A stretch of 64,000 bases of DNA from Saccharothrix sp. HUAS TT1 (GCF_040744945.1 NZ_CP160453.1:3162001-3226000); one strand, 5' to 3'; positions 1-10,199 are shown, numbered from the stretch's first letter. The notes: generated from the letters alone by a model not told the origin. Translations and numbers: made by a program.

Positions 1-195
1 CGCCGCGTCGACCCCGGCCCGCGCGGCGATGGACCGGACGGTCGCGCCCTCGTAGCCGCGCTCGACGAAGACCTCGCGCGCCGCGGCCAGCAGGGCGGCC
101 TTGGTGTCCTCGCCACCGGCCCGCCGGCCTCGGCGCTTGGGTTCGGTTTGTCGCGGGCCTTGGTTCACGTCACCATGATGGGCGATCCCACCCAT
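1..195 (-). CDS. TetR-family transcriptional regulator, N-terminal part only
   Basis: The gene runs off the left edge, so only about 60 N-terminal residues are visible. They have a basic leader ([11 protein letters not shown]) followed by a TetR_N-type helix-turn-helix start: [19 protein letters not shown], then [12 protein letters not shown]. Two in-frame starts are possible: ATG at 195, or GTG at 168, which gives a shorter leader nearer the usual family length. It is divergent from trpE, and a perfect inverted repeat (197-216) lies directly upstream. This fits the usual TetR arrangement of autoregulation and control of the divergent gene. The ligand and target cannot be read because the C-terminal domain is outside the window. 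Confidence 0.75.
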   Translation of the reverse strand, partial: MGGIAHHGDVNQGPRQTEPKRRGRRAGGEDTKAALLAAAREVFVERGYEGATVRSIAARAGVDAA

Positions 196-196
196 T

Positions 197-216
197 ATTT
201 CAACAAGCGTTGAAAT
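197..216. promoter_or_regulatory. Perfect inverted repeat between the TetR gene and trpE; candidate TetR operator
   Basis: Two 8-bp arms (ATTTCAAC and GTTGAAAT) flank a 4-bp spacer. The element is AT-rich in a very GC-rich setting and abuts the ATG at 195 of the TetR-type gene. Size and position match TetR operators in divergent intergenic regions. It could also affect the trpE promoter about 50 bp downstream. Confidence 0.5.
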
Positions 217-263
217 GGAGCCCGGCCGAACCGCCGCACGGGCCCTACCGGCACAATGTCGCC

Positions 264-1805
264 ATGGTGAGCGTCATCGGTGCAGGTGCGGGTCTGGGCG
301 AGGTCAGCCCGACGCGCGAGGAGTTCCGCGAGCTGGCCGCCCAGCGGCGGGTCATCCCGGTGGTGCGGCGGCTGCTGGCGGACGCGGAGACGCCCGTGGG
401 GCTGTACCGCAAGCTCGCGGCCGACCGGCCGGGCACGTTCCTGTTCGAGTCGGCCGAGAACGGCCGCTCCTGGTCGCGCTGGTCGTTCGTCGGCGCGCGC
501 AGCGCGGGCGCGCTCACCGCGACCGGCGGCGAGGCGTTCTGGCTCGGGCCGCGCCCGGTCGGCCTGCCCGAGGGCGGCGACCCGCTGGTGGCGCTGCGCG
601 AGACCATCGAGGTGCTGCGCACCGACCCGCTGCCCGGCCTGCCGCCGCTGACCGGCGGGATGGTCGGCTACATCGGCTACGACGCCGTGCGGCGGCTGGA
701 GCGGCTGCCGTCGCTGGCCGAGGACGACCTCAAGGTGCCGGAGCTGGTCATGCTGCTGGCCACCGACCTGGCCGCGCTGGACCACCACGAGGGCACCGTC
801 ACGCTCATCGCCAACGCCATCAACTGGGACGACTCGCCCGAACGCGTCGACGCGGCGTACGACGACGCGGTGGCCCGCCTGGACACGATGACGCGCGACC
901 TCCAGAGCCCCGCGCCGCCGACGGCCGCGGTGTTCTCCCGGCCCAAGCCGGAGTTCGTCCGCCGCCGCACCCGGCAGGAGCACCACGCCGCGGTGGAGAA
1001 GGCCAAGGAGGCCATCCGCGCCGGCGAGGCGTTCCAGGTCGTGGTGTCGCAGCGGTTCGAGATGCCGACCACCGCCGACCCGCTCGACATCTACCGCGTG
1101 CTGCGCACGTCCAACCCCAGCCCGTACATGTACCTGCTGCGGCTGGAGGACTTCGACATCGTCGGGTGCAGCCCGGAGTCGCTGGTGACCGTGCGTGACG
1201 GCAAGGCCACCACGCACCCCATCGCGGGCACCCGTTGGAGGGGCGTCGACGAGGAGGAGGACGCCCTGCTGGAGAAGGACCTGCTGGCCGACCACAAGGA
1301 GCGCGCCGAGCACCTGATGCTGGTCGACCTGGGCCGCAACGACCTGGGCCGGGTGTGCAAGCCCGGCTCGGTGACCGTGGTCGACTTCTTCAAGGTCGAG
1401 CGGTACAGCCACGTCATGCACATCGTGTCCACGGTCAGCGGCGAGCTGGACGAGGGCCGCACGGCGTTCGACGCGGTCGCGGCGTGCTTCCCGGCGGGCA
1501 CGCTGTCCGGCGCGCCGAAGCCGCGCGCGATGGAGCTGATCGAGGAGCTGGAGCCGACCAGGCGCGGCCTGTACGGCGGCGTCGTCGGCTACCTGGACTT
1601 CGCGGGCGACGCGGACACCGCGATCGCCATCCGGACCGCCCTGGTGCGCGACGGCGTGGCGTACGTGCAGGCGGGCGGCGGCATCGTGGCCGACTCGGAC
1701 CCGGTCGCCGAGGACAACGAGACCCTGAATAAGGCGGGCGCGGTGCTGTCGGCGATCGCGACCGCGCAGACCATGTCCCCGGCGGTGGACCCGGCCCGTG
1801 TCTGA
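264..1805 (+). CDS. trpE: Anthranilate synthase component I
   Basis: Converts chorismate plus ammonia (from a glutamine amidotransferase subunit not encoded here) to anthranilate, the first committed step to tryptophan. The 513-residue product has the chorismate-binding domain in its C-terminal half, with [49 protein letters not shown] and [20 protein letters not shown]. The N-terminal regulatory region has [10 protein letters not shown] where family members carry the LLES feedback motif. ATG 264 is preferred. No Shine-Dalgarno is visible, but CACAAT (252-257) sits where a -10 box would give a leaderless transcript starting at this ATG. Upstream TTG 210 is open but would lie in the palindrome. 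The end overlaps the next gene by 8 nt. Confidence 0.95.
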   Translation: MVSVIGAGAGLGEVSPTREEFRELAAQRRVIPVVRRLLADAETPVGLYRKLAADRPGTFLFESAENGRSWSRWSFVGARSAGALTATGGEAFWLGPRPVGLPEGGDPLVALRETIEVLRTDPLPGLPPLTGGMVGYIGYDAVRRLERLPSLAEDDLKVPELVMLLATDLAALDHHEGTVTLIANAINWDDSPERVDAAYDDAVARLDTMTRDLQSPAPPTAAVFSRPKPEFVRRRTRQEHHAAVEKAKEAIRAGEAFQVVVSQRFEMPTTADPLDIYRVLRTSNPSPYMYLLRLEDFDIVGCSPESLVTVRDGKATTHPIAGTRWRGVDEEEDALLEKDLLADHKERAEHLMLVDLGRNDLGRVCKPGSVTVVDFFKVERYSHVMHIVSTVSGELDEGRTAFDAVAACFPAGTLSGAPKPRAMELIEELEPTRRGLYGGVVGYLDFAGDADTAIAIRTALVRDGVAYVQAGGGIVADSDPVAEDNETLNKAGAVLSAIATAQTMSPAVDPARV

Positions 1806-2280
1806 GCGGGCCCGGTCCGACCGGCGTCCACTGTGGATCGTGGTGGCGCTGCTGCTGCTCGGCGCGGTGGCGCTGTGGGGCGCCTCGGGGGTGACGTGGG
1901 ACTCTTCGGCGGACCGGAGCGGCGCCGACGTCGTGCCCGCGCTGACCCCGCTGGCGCTGCTGTGCCTGGCCGCTATCGCCGCCGCGGTGGCGCTGAGCGG
2001 TTGGGTGCGGCGGGTGCTCGGCGTGGTCGTGCTGCTGGCGGGCGTGGCGGCGGCGTTCCAGGGGCTGGACGCGGAGGGGCCCGCGCTCGGCCGCGGCCTG
2101 GTGCTGGCCGCTGCGGCGCTGGTCGTCGCGGCGGGCGTGCTGCTCGTGCTGCGCGGCTCGGCCATGCCCCGCCTGGGCGGCGGCTACCAGACGCCCGGCG
2201 CGGCCAAGCGGACCGCCGATCCCGAGCGGGAGCTGTGGAACGCGCTGGAACGCGGCGACGATCCCACGGAACGGGACTGA
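1798..2280 (+). CDS. Trp-operon-associated membrane protein (TIGR02234-like)
   Basis: A 160-residue integral membrane protein with about four hydrophobic segments: [19 protein letters not shown], a central [18 protein letters not shown], then [16 protein letters not shown] and [19 protein letters not shown] short charged tail follows, including QTPGAAKR and [18 protein letters not shown]. Position between trpE and trpC and the size match the conserved actinobacterial trp-region membrane protein (Rv1610-type), whose biochemical role is unknown to me. GTG 1798 overlaps the trpE stop by 8 nt, so translation is probably coupled. Identification rests on synteny plus topology. Confidence 0.8.
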   Translation: MSERARSDRRPLWIVVALLLLGAVALWGASGVTWDSSADRSGADVVPALTPLALLCLAAIAAAVALSGWVRRVLGVVVLLAGVAAAFQGLDAEGPALGRGLVLAAAALVVAAGVLLVLRGSAMPRLGGGYQTPGAAKRTADPERELWNALERGDDPTERD

Positions 2281-2390
2281 CCGGGTGCCGGCGCGCCGGT
2301 GCCGCACGTTTGCGCACGTCGGCTCGCAAGGGCCTCGATCAGCAGCGTGAACGGGACTACCCGGTGGCCGGACGGGGGGCGCGGCGGGGT

Positions 2391-2396
2391 TAGCAT
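2391..2396 (+). promoter_or_regulatory. Possible -10 element for an internal trpCBA promoter
   Basis: TAGCAT lies in the 198-bp gap between the membrane protein gene and trpC. It would place a transcript start near 2403, just before the purine-rich GGGAAGGGG Shine-Dalgarno of the small coupled ORF. No convincing -35 hexamer is visible. The rest of the gap holds only a short CCGGCGCGCCGG dyad just after 2280. Confidence 0.25.
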
Positions 2397-2422
2397 CCTC
2401 GTGGCGGGAAGGGGAGCATGAC

Positions 2423-2482
2423 GTGCGGGAGCTTGCTACTGAACCGGAAGGTCTGACGGAACCGAGCGAGGTGCTCGGATGA
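2423..2482 (+). CDS. Small ORF translationally coupled to trpC
   Basis: A 19-codon frame (GTG start, product roughly [19 protein letters not shown]) has a good Shine-Dalgarno (GGGAAGGGG at 2406-2414, eight bases upstream). It ends in an ATGA overlap with the trpC start. It has no Trp codons, so it is not a classical attenuation leader peptide. It may feed ribosomes to trpC. An alternative 12-codon frame starts at ATG 2418. Coding status is uncertain. Confidence 0.3.
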   Translation: MRELATEPEGLTEPSEVLG

Positions 2483-3288
2483 CCGTGCTCGAGTCGATCA
2501 TCGAAGGCGTCCGCGAAGACCTCGCCGTGCGCGAGGCGGCACTGCCCTTCGACGTGCTCAGGGAGAAGACGGCGAAGGTGGCGCCGCCGCAGGACGTGAT
2601 GGCGATCCTGCGCGGGCCCGGTGTGGGTGTCATCGCCGAGGTGAAGCGGCGCAGCCCGTCCAAGGGGCAGCTGGCCGACATCCCGGAGCCCGCGGAACTC
2701 GCCGCGCAGTACGAGCTGGGCGGCGCGCGGGCGATCAGCGTGCTGACCGAGCAGCGCCGCTTCGGCGGTTCGCTGGAGGACTTCGACGCGGTGCGCGCGG
2801 CGGTGGGCGTGCCCCTGCTGCGCAAGGACTTCATCGTCAGCCCGTACCAGGTGCACGAGGCGCGCCTGCACGGCGCGGACCTGGTGCTGCTGATCGTGGC
2901 GGCGCTGGAGCAGAACGCCCTGGTCTCCTTGCTGGACCGGGTCGAGTCGCTGGGCATGACCGCCCTGGTCGAGGTGCACACGGCCGAGGAGGCCGACCGC
3001 GCGCTGGAGGCCGGCGCGAGCGTCATCGGCGTGAACGCGCGCAACCTGCACACGCTGGAAGTGGACAAGGACGTGTTCGGGCGGATCGCGCCCGGCCTGC
3101 CCTTCGACACCATCAAGATCGCTGAGTCGGGCGTCACCGGACCGGGTGACCTGATGGCGTACGCGGGCGCGGGCGCCGACGCGGTGCTGGTCGGCGAGAG
3201 CCTGGTGACGAGCGGCGACCCCAAGGTCGCGGTGAACAAGCTGGTGACGGCGGGTTCCCACCCGGCGTGCCCCCGGCCCAGTCGGTAG
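2479..3288 (+). CDS. trpC: Indole-3-glycerol phosphate synthase
   Basis: Catalyses ring closure and decarboxylation of carboxyphenylamino-deoxyribulose phosphate to indole-3-glycerol phosphate. The 269-residue single-domain TIM barrel shows the family landmarks in order: [13 protein letters not shown] (catalytic Lys and phosphate contacts), [27 protein letters not shown] (second catalytic Lys), [48 protein letters not shown] and AVLVGESLV near the C-terminus. ATG 2479 overlaps the stop of a small upstream ORF (ATGA). A 31-bp gap separates it from trpB, so the three trpCBA genes are probably one transcript. Confidence 0.96.
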   Translation: MTVLESIIEGVREDLAVREAALPFDVLREKTAKVAPPQDVMAILRGPGVGVIAEVKRRSPSKGQLADIPEPAELAAQYELGGARAISVLTEQRRFGGSLEDFDAVRAAVGVPLLRKDFIVSPYQVHEARLHGADLVLLIVAALEQNALVSLLDRVESLGMTALVEVHTAEEADRALEAGASVIGVNARNLHTLEVDKDVFGRIAPGLPFDTIKIAESGVTGPGDLMAYAGAGADAVLVGESLVTSGDPKVAVNKLVTAGSHPACPRPSR

Positions 3289-3319
3289 AACCACCCGGTA
3301 CCCGGCAGAAGGAGAGCGC

Positions 3320-4539
<1,220 letters not shown>

Positions 4540-4543
<4 letters not shown>

Positions 4544-5325
4544 GCAGGCTTGATCCGGTCTTCTCGGCTTGTCGGGCGGAGTCGCGGGCGGCCCTGATCG
4601 GGTACCTGCCCGCCGGCTACCCGACCGTCGAGGGCTCGAAGGACGTGCTGCGGGAGATGGTCTCGTCCGGGTGTGACCTGGTCGAGGTCGGCCTGCCGTT
4701 CTCCGACCCGGTGATGGACGGCGTGACGATCCAGCGCGCGGCCGAGCAGGCGCTGCGCGGCGGGTTCCGGGTGCGGGACCTGTTCGGCGTGGTCGAGTCG
4801 GTGGCGGCGGCCGGCGGGCGCGCGGTCGTGATGACGTACTGGAACCCGGTGCTCGCGTACGGGGTGGACCGGTTCGCGCGCGACCTCGCGGCGGCCGGCG
4901 GGCTGGGCGTCATCACGCCCGACCTGGTGCCGGACGAGGGCTCGGCGTGGATCGAGGCGACTGACGCGCACGACCTGGACCGGATCTTCCTGGTCGCGCC
5001 GTCGTCCACGGAGGAGCGGATCGACCTGACCGCGCGGTCGTCGCGCGGGTTCCTGTACGCGACTTCCGTGATGGGCGTGACGGGCGCGCGCGACGTGGTG
5101 TCGTCGGCGGCCCCGGCGCTGGTCGAGCGGGTGCGCGAGCACACGGACATGCCGATCGGGGTCGGGCTGGGCGTGCGCAACGGCGCCCAGGCGGCGGAGC
5201 TGGCGGCGTTCGCGGACGGCGTCATCGTGGGCTCGGCGTTCGTGTCGGCGGTGCAGGACGACACGGTCGCGGCGCTGACGGAGGAGTTGGCCAACGGGGT
5301 GCGCCAGGCGGCAGCGGCCGTGTAG
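4540..5325 (+). CDS. trpA: Tryptophan synthase alpha chain
   Basis: Cleaves indole-3-glycerol phosphate to indole and glyceraldehyde-3-phosphate inside the alpha2-beta2 complex. The product is 261 residues with a TIM-barrel layout. The two catalytic acids fall exactly at the classical positions: Glu49 in [11 protein letters not shown] and Asp60 in PVMDGVTIQ. Also present are GYLPAGYP near the N-terminus, [49 protein letters not shown] and the phosphate-binding [13 protein letters not shown]. It starts at GTG 4540, overlapping the trpB stop. A 150-bp gap follows with no strong terminator. Confidence 0.97.
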
Positions 5326-5475
5326 TACGCACGTTCGAGTGAAGTAGTCCGTTCGGTGGCTCCCGGGCCCCGAAATCGTCGGTGCGCGTCGGCATCCTGG
5401 GCTCGTGATCAAGCCCATCCACGACCCGGCGTGCGACACTGGAGCGCGTCGGGCTCCCCCCGGAGGTGATGTCGC

Positions 5476-6039
5476 ATGGCCCTGCCGGCGGACTACGAGT
5501 ACTCGCGACCGTTGTTGGCGCACGAGGGACCGTGGACCTTGGAAGACGTCATGGCGCTTCCCGAGGACACGCTGCAACGGGTCGAGCTCATCGACGGGGC
5601 ACTGCTCATGAGCCCGATCGGCAACCTCCGCCACCAGCGCTTGCTCTTCGACATCGCCACGGTCCTCCGGGACGCCTGCCCACCTGGCCTGGAGGTGCTG
5701 CCGGGGCTCAACCTCCAGTTGTCCGGCAGCCGCATGCTCATCCCCGACTTCACCGTCAGCGTGGCCGGCGTGGAGGGCTTGTTGCTCCCGGCGGCGGACC
5801 TGGTGGTGGCGGGAGAAGTGCTCTCACCGAGCAACAGGGTCAACGACCTGGTGCTGAAGCGGAAGCTCTACGCCGAGGCCGGTATCCCGTTCTACCTGGT
5901 CGTGGACCCGAAGGAGGTCGAGGTCACCGCGACGATGTTCGAGTTGGCAGCGGGCGAGTACGTGGAGGTGGAGCGCAGTGAAGGTGGCGTGCTGAAGCTC
6001 GAAAGACCCTTCCCGGTAACAATCGAGCTGTCGAGGTAG
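5476..6039 (+). CDS. Uma2-family (DUF820) putative restriction-endonuclease-fold protein
   Basis: A 187-residue protein with the Uma2 pattern. An N-terminal WTLEDVMALPEDTLQRVELIDGAL segment precedes a PD-(D/E)XK-like core: LIPDFTVSV (Asp), VVAGEVLSPSN (Glu), NDLVLKRKLYAEAGIPFYLVVDP (Lys). The fold is nuclease-like, but the family's function is unsettled. ATG 5476 has a GGAGGTG Shine-Dalgarno. Upstream GACACT (near 5438) could be a -10 box. It interrupts the usual trpA-lgt adjacency, so it is probably a mobile accessory insertion with its own promoter. Confidence 0.8.
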   Translation: MALPADYEYSRPLLAHEGPWTLEDVMALPEDTLQRVELIDGALLMSPIGNLRHQRLLFDIATVLRDACPPGLEVLPGLNLQLSGSRMLIPDFTVSVAGVEGLLLPAADLVVAGEVLSPSNRVNDLVLKRKLYAEAGIPFYLVVDPKEVEVTATMFELAAGEYVEVERSEGGVLKLERPFPVTIELSR

Positions 6040-6071
6040 GCCCGATCGGACCACCCGCTACGGTGGGGGCC

Positions 6072-7094
6072 GTGGTGACGACTTACCTCGCGACGATCCC
6101 GAGCCCGGACCAGGGTGTCTGGCAGCTGGGGCCGATCCCGCTCCGCGCCTACGCGCTCTGCATCATCCTCGGCATCGTGCTGGCCATCTGGTGGGGCGAG
6201 CGCCGCTGGGTCGCCCGGGGCGGGCTGAAGGGCGAGGTCACCGACATCGCCGTCTTCGCGGTCCCGTTCGGCCTGATTGGCGGGCGGCTCTACCACGTCG
6301 CGACGGACTACCACAAGTACTTCGGGGAGGGCCGCAACCCTCTCGGAGCGCTCGCCATCTGGAACGGCGGCCTCGGCATCTGGGGCGCCATCGCGCTGGG
6401 CGGCGTGGGCGCGTGGATCGCGTGCCGGCGCAAGGGCATCCCGCTGCCCGCGATGGCGGACGCCCTGGCGCCCGGCATCGTCGCGGCGCAGGCGGTCGGC
6501 CGCCTCGGCAACTACTTCAACCAGGAGCTCTACGGCGGTCCCACCACGCTGCCGTGGGGCCTGGAGATCTACGAGCGCGTCGACCCGGCGACCGGCTTCA
6601 AGGACGACCTGGCCGGCGTGGCGCTGGACCACACCCCGATCGAGATCGTGCACCCGACGTTCCTCTACGAACTGCTGTGGAACCTCGGCGTCGCGCTGCT
6701 CATCGTGTGGGCCGACCGGAAGTTCCGGCTGGGCCACGGCCGGGTGTTCGCGCTGTACGTCGCGGGCTACACGGCCGGCCGGTTCTGGATCGAGCTGATG
6801 CGGACCGACCCGGCTACCGAGGTGTTCGGGCTGCGGATCAACGTCATCACGTCCGCCGTCGTGTTCCTCGGCGCGCTCGTCTACTTCGTGCTCGCCGCGA
6901 AGAAGGGCGACCGCGAGGTCATCGTGCGCGAACAGCCCGACGGCGGTCCCGGGTCCGCGTCCTCGGACTCGGACTCGGACTCGGACGATGGCGTGGCCGC
7001 GGCGGGGAGCGCCGAGGGCGAGGGGGCGACCGTGCCCGGCACGAAGTCGGCGCCCGACCGCCCCGCGGACACCGGCGGGAAGCCGGGCGAGTAG
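6072..7094 (+). CDS. lgt: Prolipoprotein diacylglyceryl transferase
   Basis: Inner-membrane enzyme that transfers diacylglycerol from phosphatidylglycerol to the lipobox Cys of prolipoproteins. About seven membrane segments are visible. Conserved blocks include LRAYALCIILG, FGLIGGRLYHV, GALAIWNGGLGIWGA, the signature AVGRLGNYFNQELYGGPT, HPTFLYELLWN and GRFWIELMRTD. A cytoplasmic low-complexity tail after residue ~285 contains a Ser-Asp run from four TCGGAC repeats (6963-6986). GTG 6072 (or 6075) is favoured: TACGGT at 6059-6064 would give a leaderless message starting there; GTG 6063 is also open. In related actinobacteria lgt directly follows trpA. Confidence 0.93.
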   Translation: MVTTYLATIPSPDQGVWQLGPIPLRAYALCIILGIVLAIWWGERRWVARGGLKGEVTDIAVFAVPFGLIGGRLYHVATDYHKYFGEGRNPLGALAIWNGGLGIWGAIALGGVGAWIACRRKGIPLPAMADALAPGIVAAQAVGRLGNYFNQELYGGPTTLPWGLEIYERVDPATGFKDDLAGVALDHTPIEIVHPTFLYELLWNLGVALLIVWADRKFRLGHGRVFALYVAGYTAGRFWIELMRTDPATEVFGLRINVITSAVVFLGALVYFVLAAKKGDREVIVREQPDGGPGSASSDSDSDSDDGVAAAGSAEGEGATVPGTKSAPDRPADTGGKPGE

Positions 7095-7099
7095 CCGCC

Positions 7100-7774
7100 G
7101 TGCGCATCCTCGTCGTCGAAGACGACGACCGGGTGGCGCGCGGACTGCTCACCGCGCTCCGGCACGCGGGCTACGAGGTCCACCGGGTCGGCACGGCCGC
7201 CGCGGCGCTCACCGCGCCGGCGGCGGACGTCGTGCTGCTCGACCTCGGCCTGCCCGACGGCGACGGCCTGGACGTGCTGCGCGAACTCCGGCGCCGCGCC
7301 GGCACCGCCGTCATCACCGTCACCGCGCGCGGCGAGGAGCGCGAACGCGTGCTGGGCCTGCGCCTCGGCGCGGACGACTACGTGGTCAAGCCGTTCGGCA
7401 CCGCCGAGCTGCTGGCCCGGATCGAGGCGGTGCTGCGCCGCACCCGCGCCGCCCGGGCCGCCGAGCGCGAGCACGAGGTCACGCTCGGCCCCCTCACCCT
7501 GGACCCGGCCGGCCGGGAGGCCAGGGTCGACGGCGAACCCGTGCCGCTCACCCGCAAGGAGTTCGACCTGCTCGCCCTGCTGGTCGGCCGGGCGGGCGCG
7601 GTCGTCAGCCGGGACCTGATCGTGGACCAGGTGTGGCAGGCGCACTGGGAAGCGCCGTCGCGCACGCTGGACACCCACATCGCCGCCCTGCGCGGCAAGC
7701 TCGGCCACGCCCTGCGCATCGAGACGATCCGGGGCGTGGGCTACCGGGTGGCGGCCCACACCCCGGACGACTGA
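7100..7774 (+). CDS. OmpR/PhoB-type two-component response regulator
   Basis: 224 residues. The receiver domain (1-~115) has the acidic pocket EDDD at residues 7-10, phospho-acceptor Asp48 in VVLLDLGLPDGDG, Thr75 and Lys97 in DDYVVKPF. A winged-helix DNA-binding domain (~130-220) follows, with PLTRKEFDLLALL, IVDQVWQAHWEAPSRTLDTHI and IETIRGVGYRV. The GTG start lies five bases after the lgt stop, so it may be read from the lgt transcript. The likely partner kinase is encoded at 8379, beyond a secreted-protein gene on the other strand; this split arrangement is unusual. Confidence 0.92.
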   Translation: MRILVVEDDDRVARGLLTALRHAGYEVHRVGTAAAALTAPAADVVLLDLGLPDGDGLDVLRELRRRAGTAVITVTARGEERERVLGLRLGADDYVVKPFGTAELLARIEAVLRRTRAARAAEREHEVTLGPLTLDPAGREARVDGEPVPLTRKEFDLLALLVGRAGAVVSRDLIVDQVWQAHWEAPSRTLDTHIAALRGKLGHALRIETIRGVGYRVAAHTPDD

Positions 7775-8305
7775 TCACCACACGTGGGCGACGTCCACCA
7801 CGACCCGACCGGGCAGCGTGAACACCCGGAACGGCAGCACGGCGCGCACGCCGAGGCCGACCGTCGTCTGCCCCTCGAACGAACCGGCCCACGCGACCTG
7901 CCGGAACGTCTGGTAGCCGGTGACGTCGACCAGCTCGGACCCGTTCACGAACGGGTAGGTGAGGTTGCCGTCCTCGTCGTACGCGGGCGAGTTGACCGTG
8001 ATCTGCAACTTGGCGCCACCGCGCAGCGGCACCGGCTTGCCCGAGCCCTCGTGCGTCACCTCGGGCACGTACTGCACCGTGTAACCGTCGTTGGCGCCGG
8101 CGAAGTCGAACACCAGCCGGTCGTAGCACTCCTGCTGACCCGCCCGGATGTTCGTCAGCGACCCGGTCGTGGTCTGCGCCGCGTGCTTCGCCCCCGAGCC
8201 CCAGTCGACCGGCGCGCACGCGACGGGCGCGGCGGACCCCACCACCGGCGTGACCACCGCGAACGCCGTCACCGCCGCTATCAAGAGCGCGACCTTGCGT
8301 AGCAT
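7775..8305 (-). CDS. Secreted AMIN-like domain protein
   Basis: 176 residues: signal peptide MLRKVALLIAAVTAFAVVT ending near VGSAAPVA, then a beta-rich domain. It resembles the actinobacterial AMIN-like domain found in secreted or lipoprotein-type proteins (family recognised from pattern: CYDRLVFDFAGANDGYTVQY, GGAKLQITVNSPAYD, GYQTFRQVAWAGSFEGQTTVGLGV, PFRVFTLPGRVVVDVAHVW). There is no lipobox Cys at the cleavage site. ATG 8305 has an AGGGGG Shine-Dalgarno. It lies convergent to the response regulator and divergent from the kinase, so it is a plausible target or sensor partner of that system (inference). Confidence 0.75.
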   Translation of the reverse strand: MLRKVALLIAAVTAFAVVTPVVGSAAPVACAPVDWGSGAKHAAQTTTGSLTNIRAGQQECYDRLVFDFAGANDGYTVQYVPEVTHEGSGKPVPLRGGAKLQITVNSPAYDEDGNLTYPFVNGSELVDVTGYQTFRQVAWAGSFEGQTTVGLGVRAVLPFRVFTLPGRVVVDVAHVW

Positions 8306-8378
8306 GCTGGTTCCCCCTTCCGGCGGGCGTTTCCCACCGACCACATGACGCACGTCACCACCGAGAGGTTGCCCGCGC

Positions 8379-9734
8379 GTGCTGCGCCGCCTGCTGGTCC
8401 TCATCGTGCCGCTGCTGGTAGCCCTGGTGGCGGCCCTGGGCGTGCCGCTCGCGTTCGCCGTCGTGCAGCGGGAGAGCCAGGAGACCTACCTCGACCGGCT
8501 GGGTGACGCCAGCCGGTTCGCGTCGCTGGCCGAGAACGCCCTCGCGTCCGGCCGGCTGACCGCGTTGCGCGAGGAGCTGGTCCGCTACGACCGCCTCTAC
8601 GGCATCGCGGCGGGGCTGGTGGGCACCGACGGCACGGTCCTGGAGTCGTCGCGCCGGCCGTTCCCGCTCACCGACCCGAACGTCGAGGTCGGCCTGGCGG
8701 CGGCGTTCGGCGGCTACCGGGGCGAGACCGACCAGTCGACCTGGCCGTGGGAGCGGGTGGACCTGGTCGTGGTCGAACCGGTCGGCCGGGACAGCGAGGT
8801 CGTGGCGGCGGTCGTGACGATCTCGCCGACCGACGGCCTCAGGTCGGCGATCCTGCGCCAGTGGGGCGTGCTGGCGCTGATCGGCCTGGTCCCGATGCTC
8901 GGCGTGGTGGCGGTGGCGTGGCCGATGTCGCGCTGGGTGCTGCGCCCGGTCCGCAAGCTGGACGAGGCCACCGCCGCCGTGGCGGGCGGCCGGCTCGACG
9001 CCCGCGCCGACGAGGTGGGCGGTCCGCCGGAGCTGCGCAGGCTGGCGGCCAGCTTCAACGCCATGGTCGACGTGGTCGGGCGCGCGCTGCGCCGGCAGCG
9101 GGCCTTCGTCGCCGACGCCTCCCACCAGCTGCGCAACCCGCTGGCCAGCCTCCGCCTGGCGGTGGACAACCTGGTGCCGCACGTCGCCGACGAGGCGGGC
9201 CGGGAGGCGCAGCGGATCGCGGTGGACGAGGCCGAGGAGATGGGCCGCGTGCTGGACGCGCTGCTGGCCGCGACCAGGCTGGACAGCGCGTCCGCCGCCG
9301 AGCCGGTGGACGTGGACAACCTGCTGGCCACCCACGTCCCCGGGTGGCGGGCGCTGGCGGGCGACCTGCGCCTGGTGGTCGACGTCCCGCCGGGCCTGCG
9401 GGTCCTCGAACCGCCCGGCGGCCTGGGCAGCGTGCTGGACGAGCTGGTCGGCAACGCGATCCGGCTGTCCGGTGGGACGCGGGTGCGGGTCTGGGGCGAG
9501 GCGGTGGGCGGTCGGGTGGAGCTGCACGTGACCGACGACGGCGCCGGTCTGGCGGAGGGGGAGCGGGTCGACGCGCTGAGCCGGTTCTGGCGGGCGCCGC
9601 GCCACCAGAACGTCGCGGGCACCGGGCTGGGGCTCGCGATCTGCGCCGAGCTGATCGAGTCGGCCGGGGGCGAACTGCTCCTGCTGCCGGTCGAGCCGCA
9701 CGGCCTGGACGCCGTGGTCCGCCTCGGCGCCTGA
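8379..9734 (+). CDS. Two-component sensor histidine kinase
   Basis: 451 residues: membrane segment 1 (LLVLIVPLLVALVAALGVPLAFAVV), an extracytoplasmic sensor of about 130 residues, membrane segment 2 (VLALIGLVPMLGVVAVAW), a HAMP-like linker (RWVLRPVRKLDEATAAVAGG), the dimerisation H-box FVADASHQLRNPLASLRL with phospho-acceptor His249, and a catalytic domain with N-box (LDELVGNAIRLSGG), DDGAGL and GTGLGLAI. It starts at GTG 8379. The intergenic space to the divergent AMIN-like gene is 73 bp. It probably phosphorylates the regulator at 7100. Related kinases in actinobacteria often neighbour TAXI solute-binding proteins, one of which lies downstream here. Confidence 0.92.
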   Translation: MLRRLLVLIVPLLVALVAALGVPLAFAVVQRESQETYLDRLGDASRFASLAENALASGRLTALREELVRYDRLYGIAAGLVGTDGTVLESSRRPFPLTDPNVEVGLAAAFGGYRGETDQSTWPWERVDLVVVEPVGRDSEVVAAVVTISPTDGLRSAILRQWGVLALIGLVPMLGVVAVAWPMSRWVLRPVRKLDEATAAVAGGRLDARADEVGGPPELRRLAASFNAMVDVVGRALRRQRAFVADASHQLRNPLASLRLAVDNLVPHVADEAGREAQRIAVDEAEEMGRVLDALLAATRLDSASAAEPVDVDNLLATHVPGWRALAGDLRLVVDVPPGLRVLEPPGGLGSVLDELVGNAIRLSGGTRVRVWGEAVGGRVELHVTDDGAGLAEGERVDALSRFWRAPRHQNVAGTGLGLAICAELIESAGGELLLLPVEPHGLDAVVRLGA

Positions 9735-9840
9735 GCCCACCGCACCGCCCGGTCCACTTCCGGGTGAGACCCGTTGTCCCCGCCGCGCCGTGCCGCGACC
9801 CTGGAACCCGAACCGCACCCCGCACAGGTCAGGGATCTCC

Positions 9841-10197
9841 ATGCGACAGCACTCCCGGACAGCCGCCGCAGGCGTTCTCGCCGCCGCACTGCTCTTCGCC
9901 ACCGCCGGACCCGCCTCAGCCGCCGCCGGGCCCGCCGCCGCGCCCGGCTGCACCGAGACGTGGGACGCGTGGTGGGTGTGCCGGCACTACGTGGACGCGC
10001 GCGTCCACGCGGCCCCGGACCGGAACTCGGACGTCATCGGCGCGCTCTCCGGCGACAGCAGCCGGTTCCACTGCCGGACCGAGGGCGGTTGGCACGGGAG
10101 CGGGCCGCACAAGACGCGCTGGTTGGAGGCCGAGGGAGGGGGCTGGGTCTCGGACGGGACGATCATCAGCGAGACCGACCCCGTCGCGCTGTGCTGA
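9841..10197 (+). CDS. Small secreted SH3-like protein
   Basis: 118 residues with a Sec-type signal peptide (RTAAAGVLAAALLFATAGPASAAAG) and a mature part of about 80 residues. The mature part is rich in Trp and has four Cys (APGCTETW, WVCRHY, FHCRTE, VALC at the end), suggesting disulfides. HAAPDRNSDVIGAL followed by a WVSDGTI-like strand resembles a bacterial SH3 (SH3b) fold. Function unknown; a cell-wall or environmental binding role is possible. It follows the kinase by 106 bp on the same strand. ATG 9841 is chosen because the signal peptide begins there; frames upstream are open but GC-rich and unconvincing. Confidence 0.65.
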   Translation: MRQHSRTAAAGVLAAALLFATAGPASAAAGPAAAPGCTETWDAWWVCRHYVDARVHAAPDRNSDVIGALSGDSSRFHCRTEGGWHGSGPHKTRWLEAEGGGWVSDGTIISETDPVALC

Positions 10198-10199
10198 CC

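Noticed and set aside
2418..2456. Tryptophan attenuator leader peptide before trpC
   Set aside because: The short frame (12 codons) has no Trp codons and no alternative terminator/antiterminator pair is visible.
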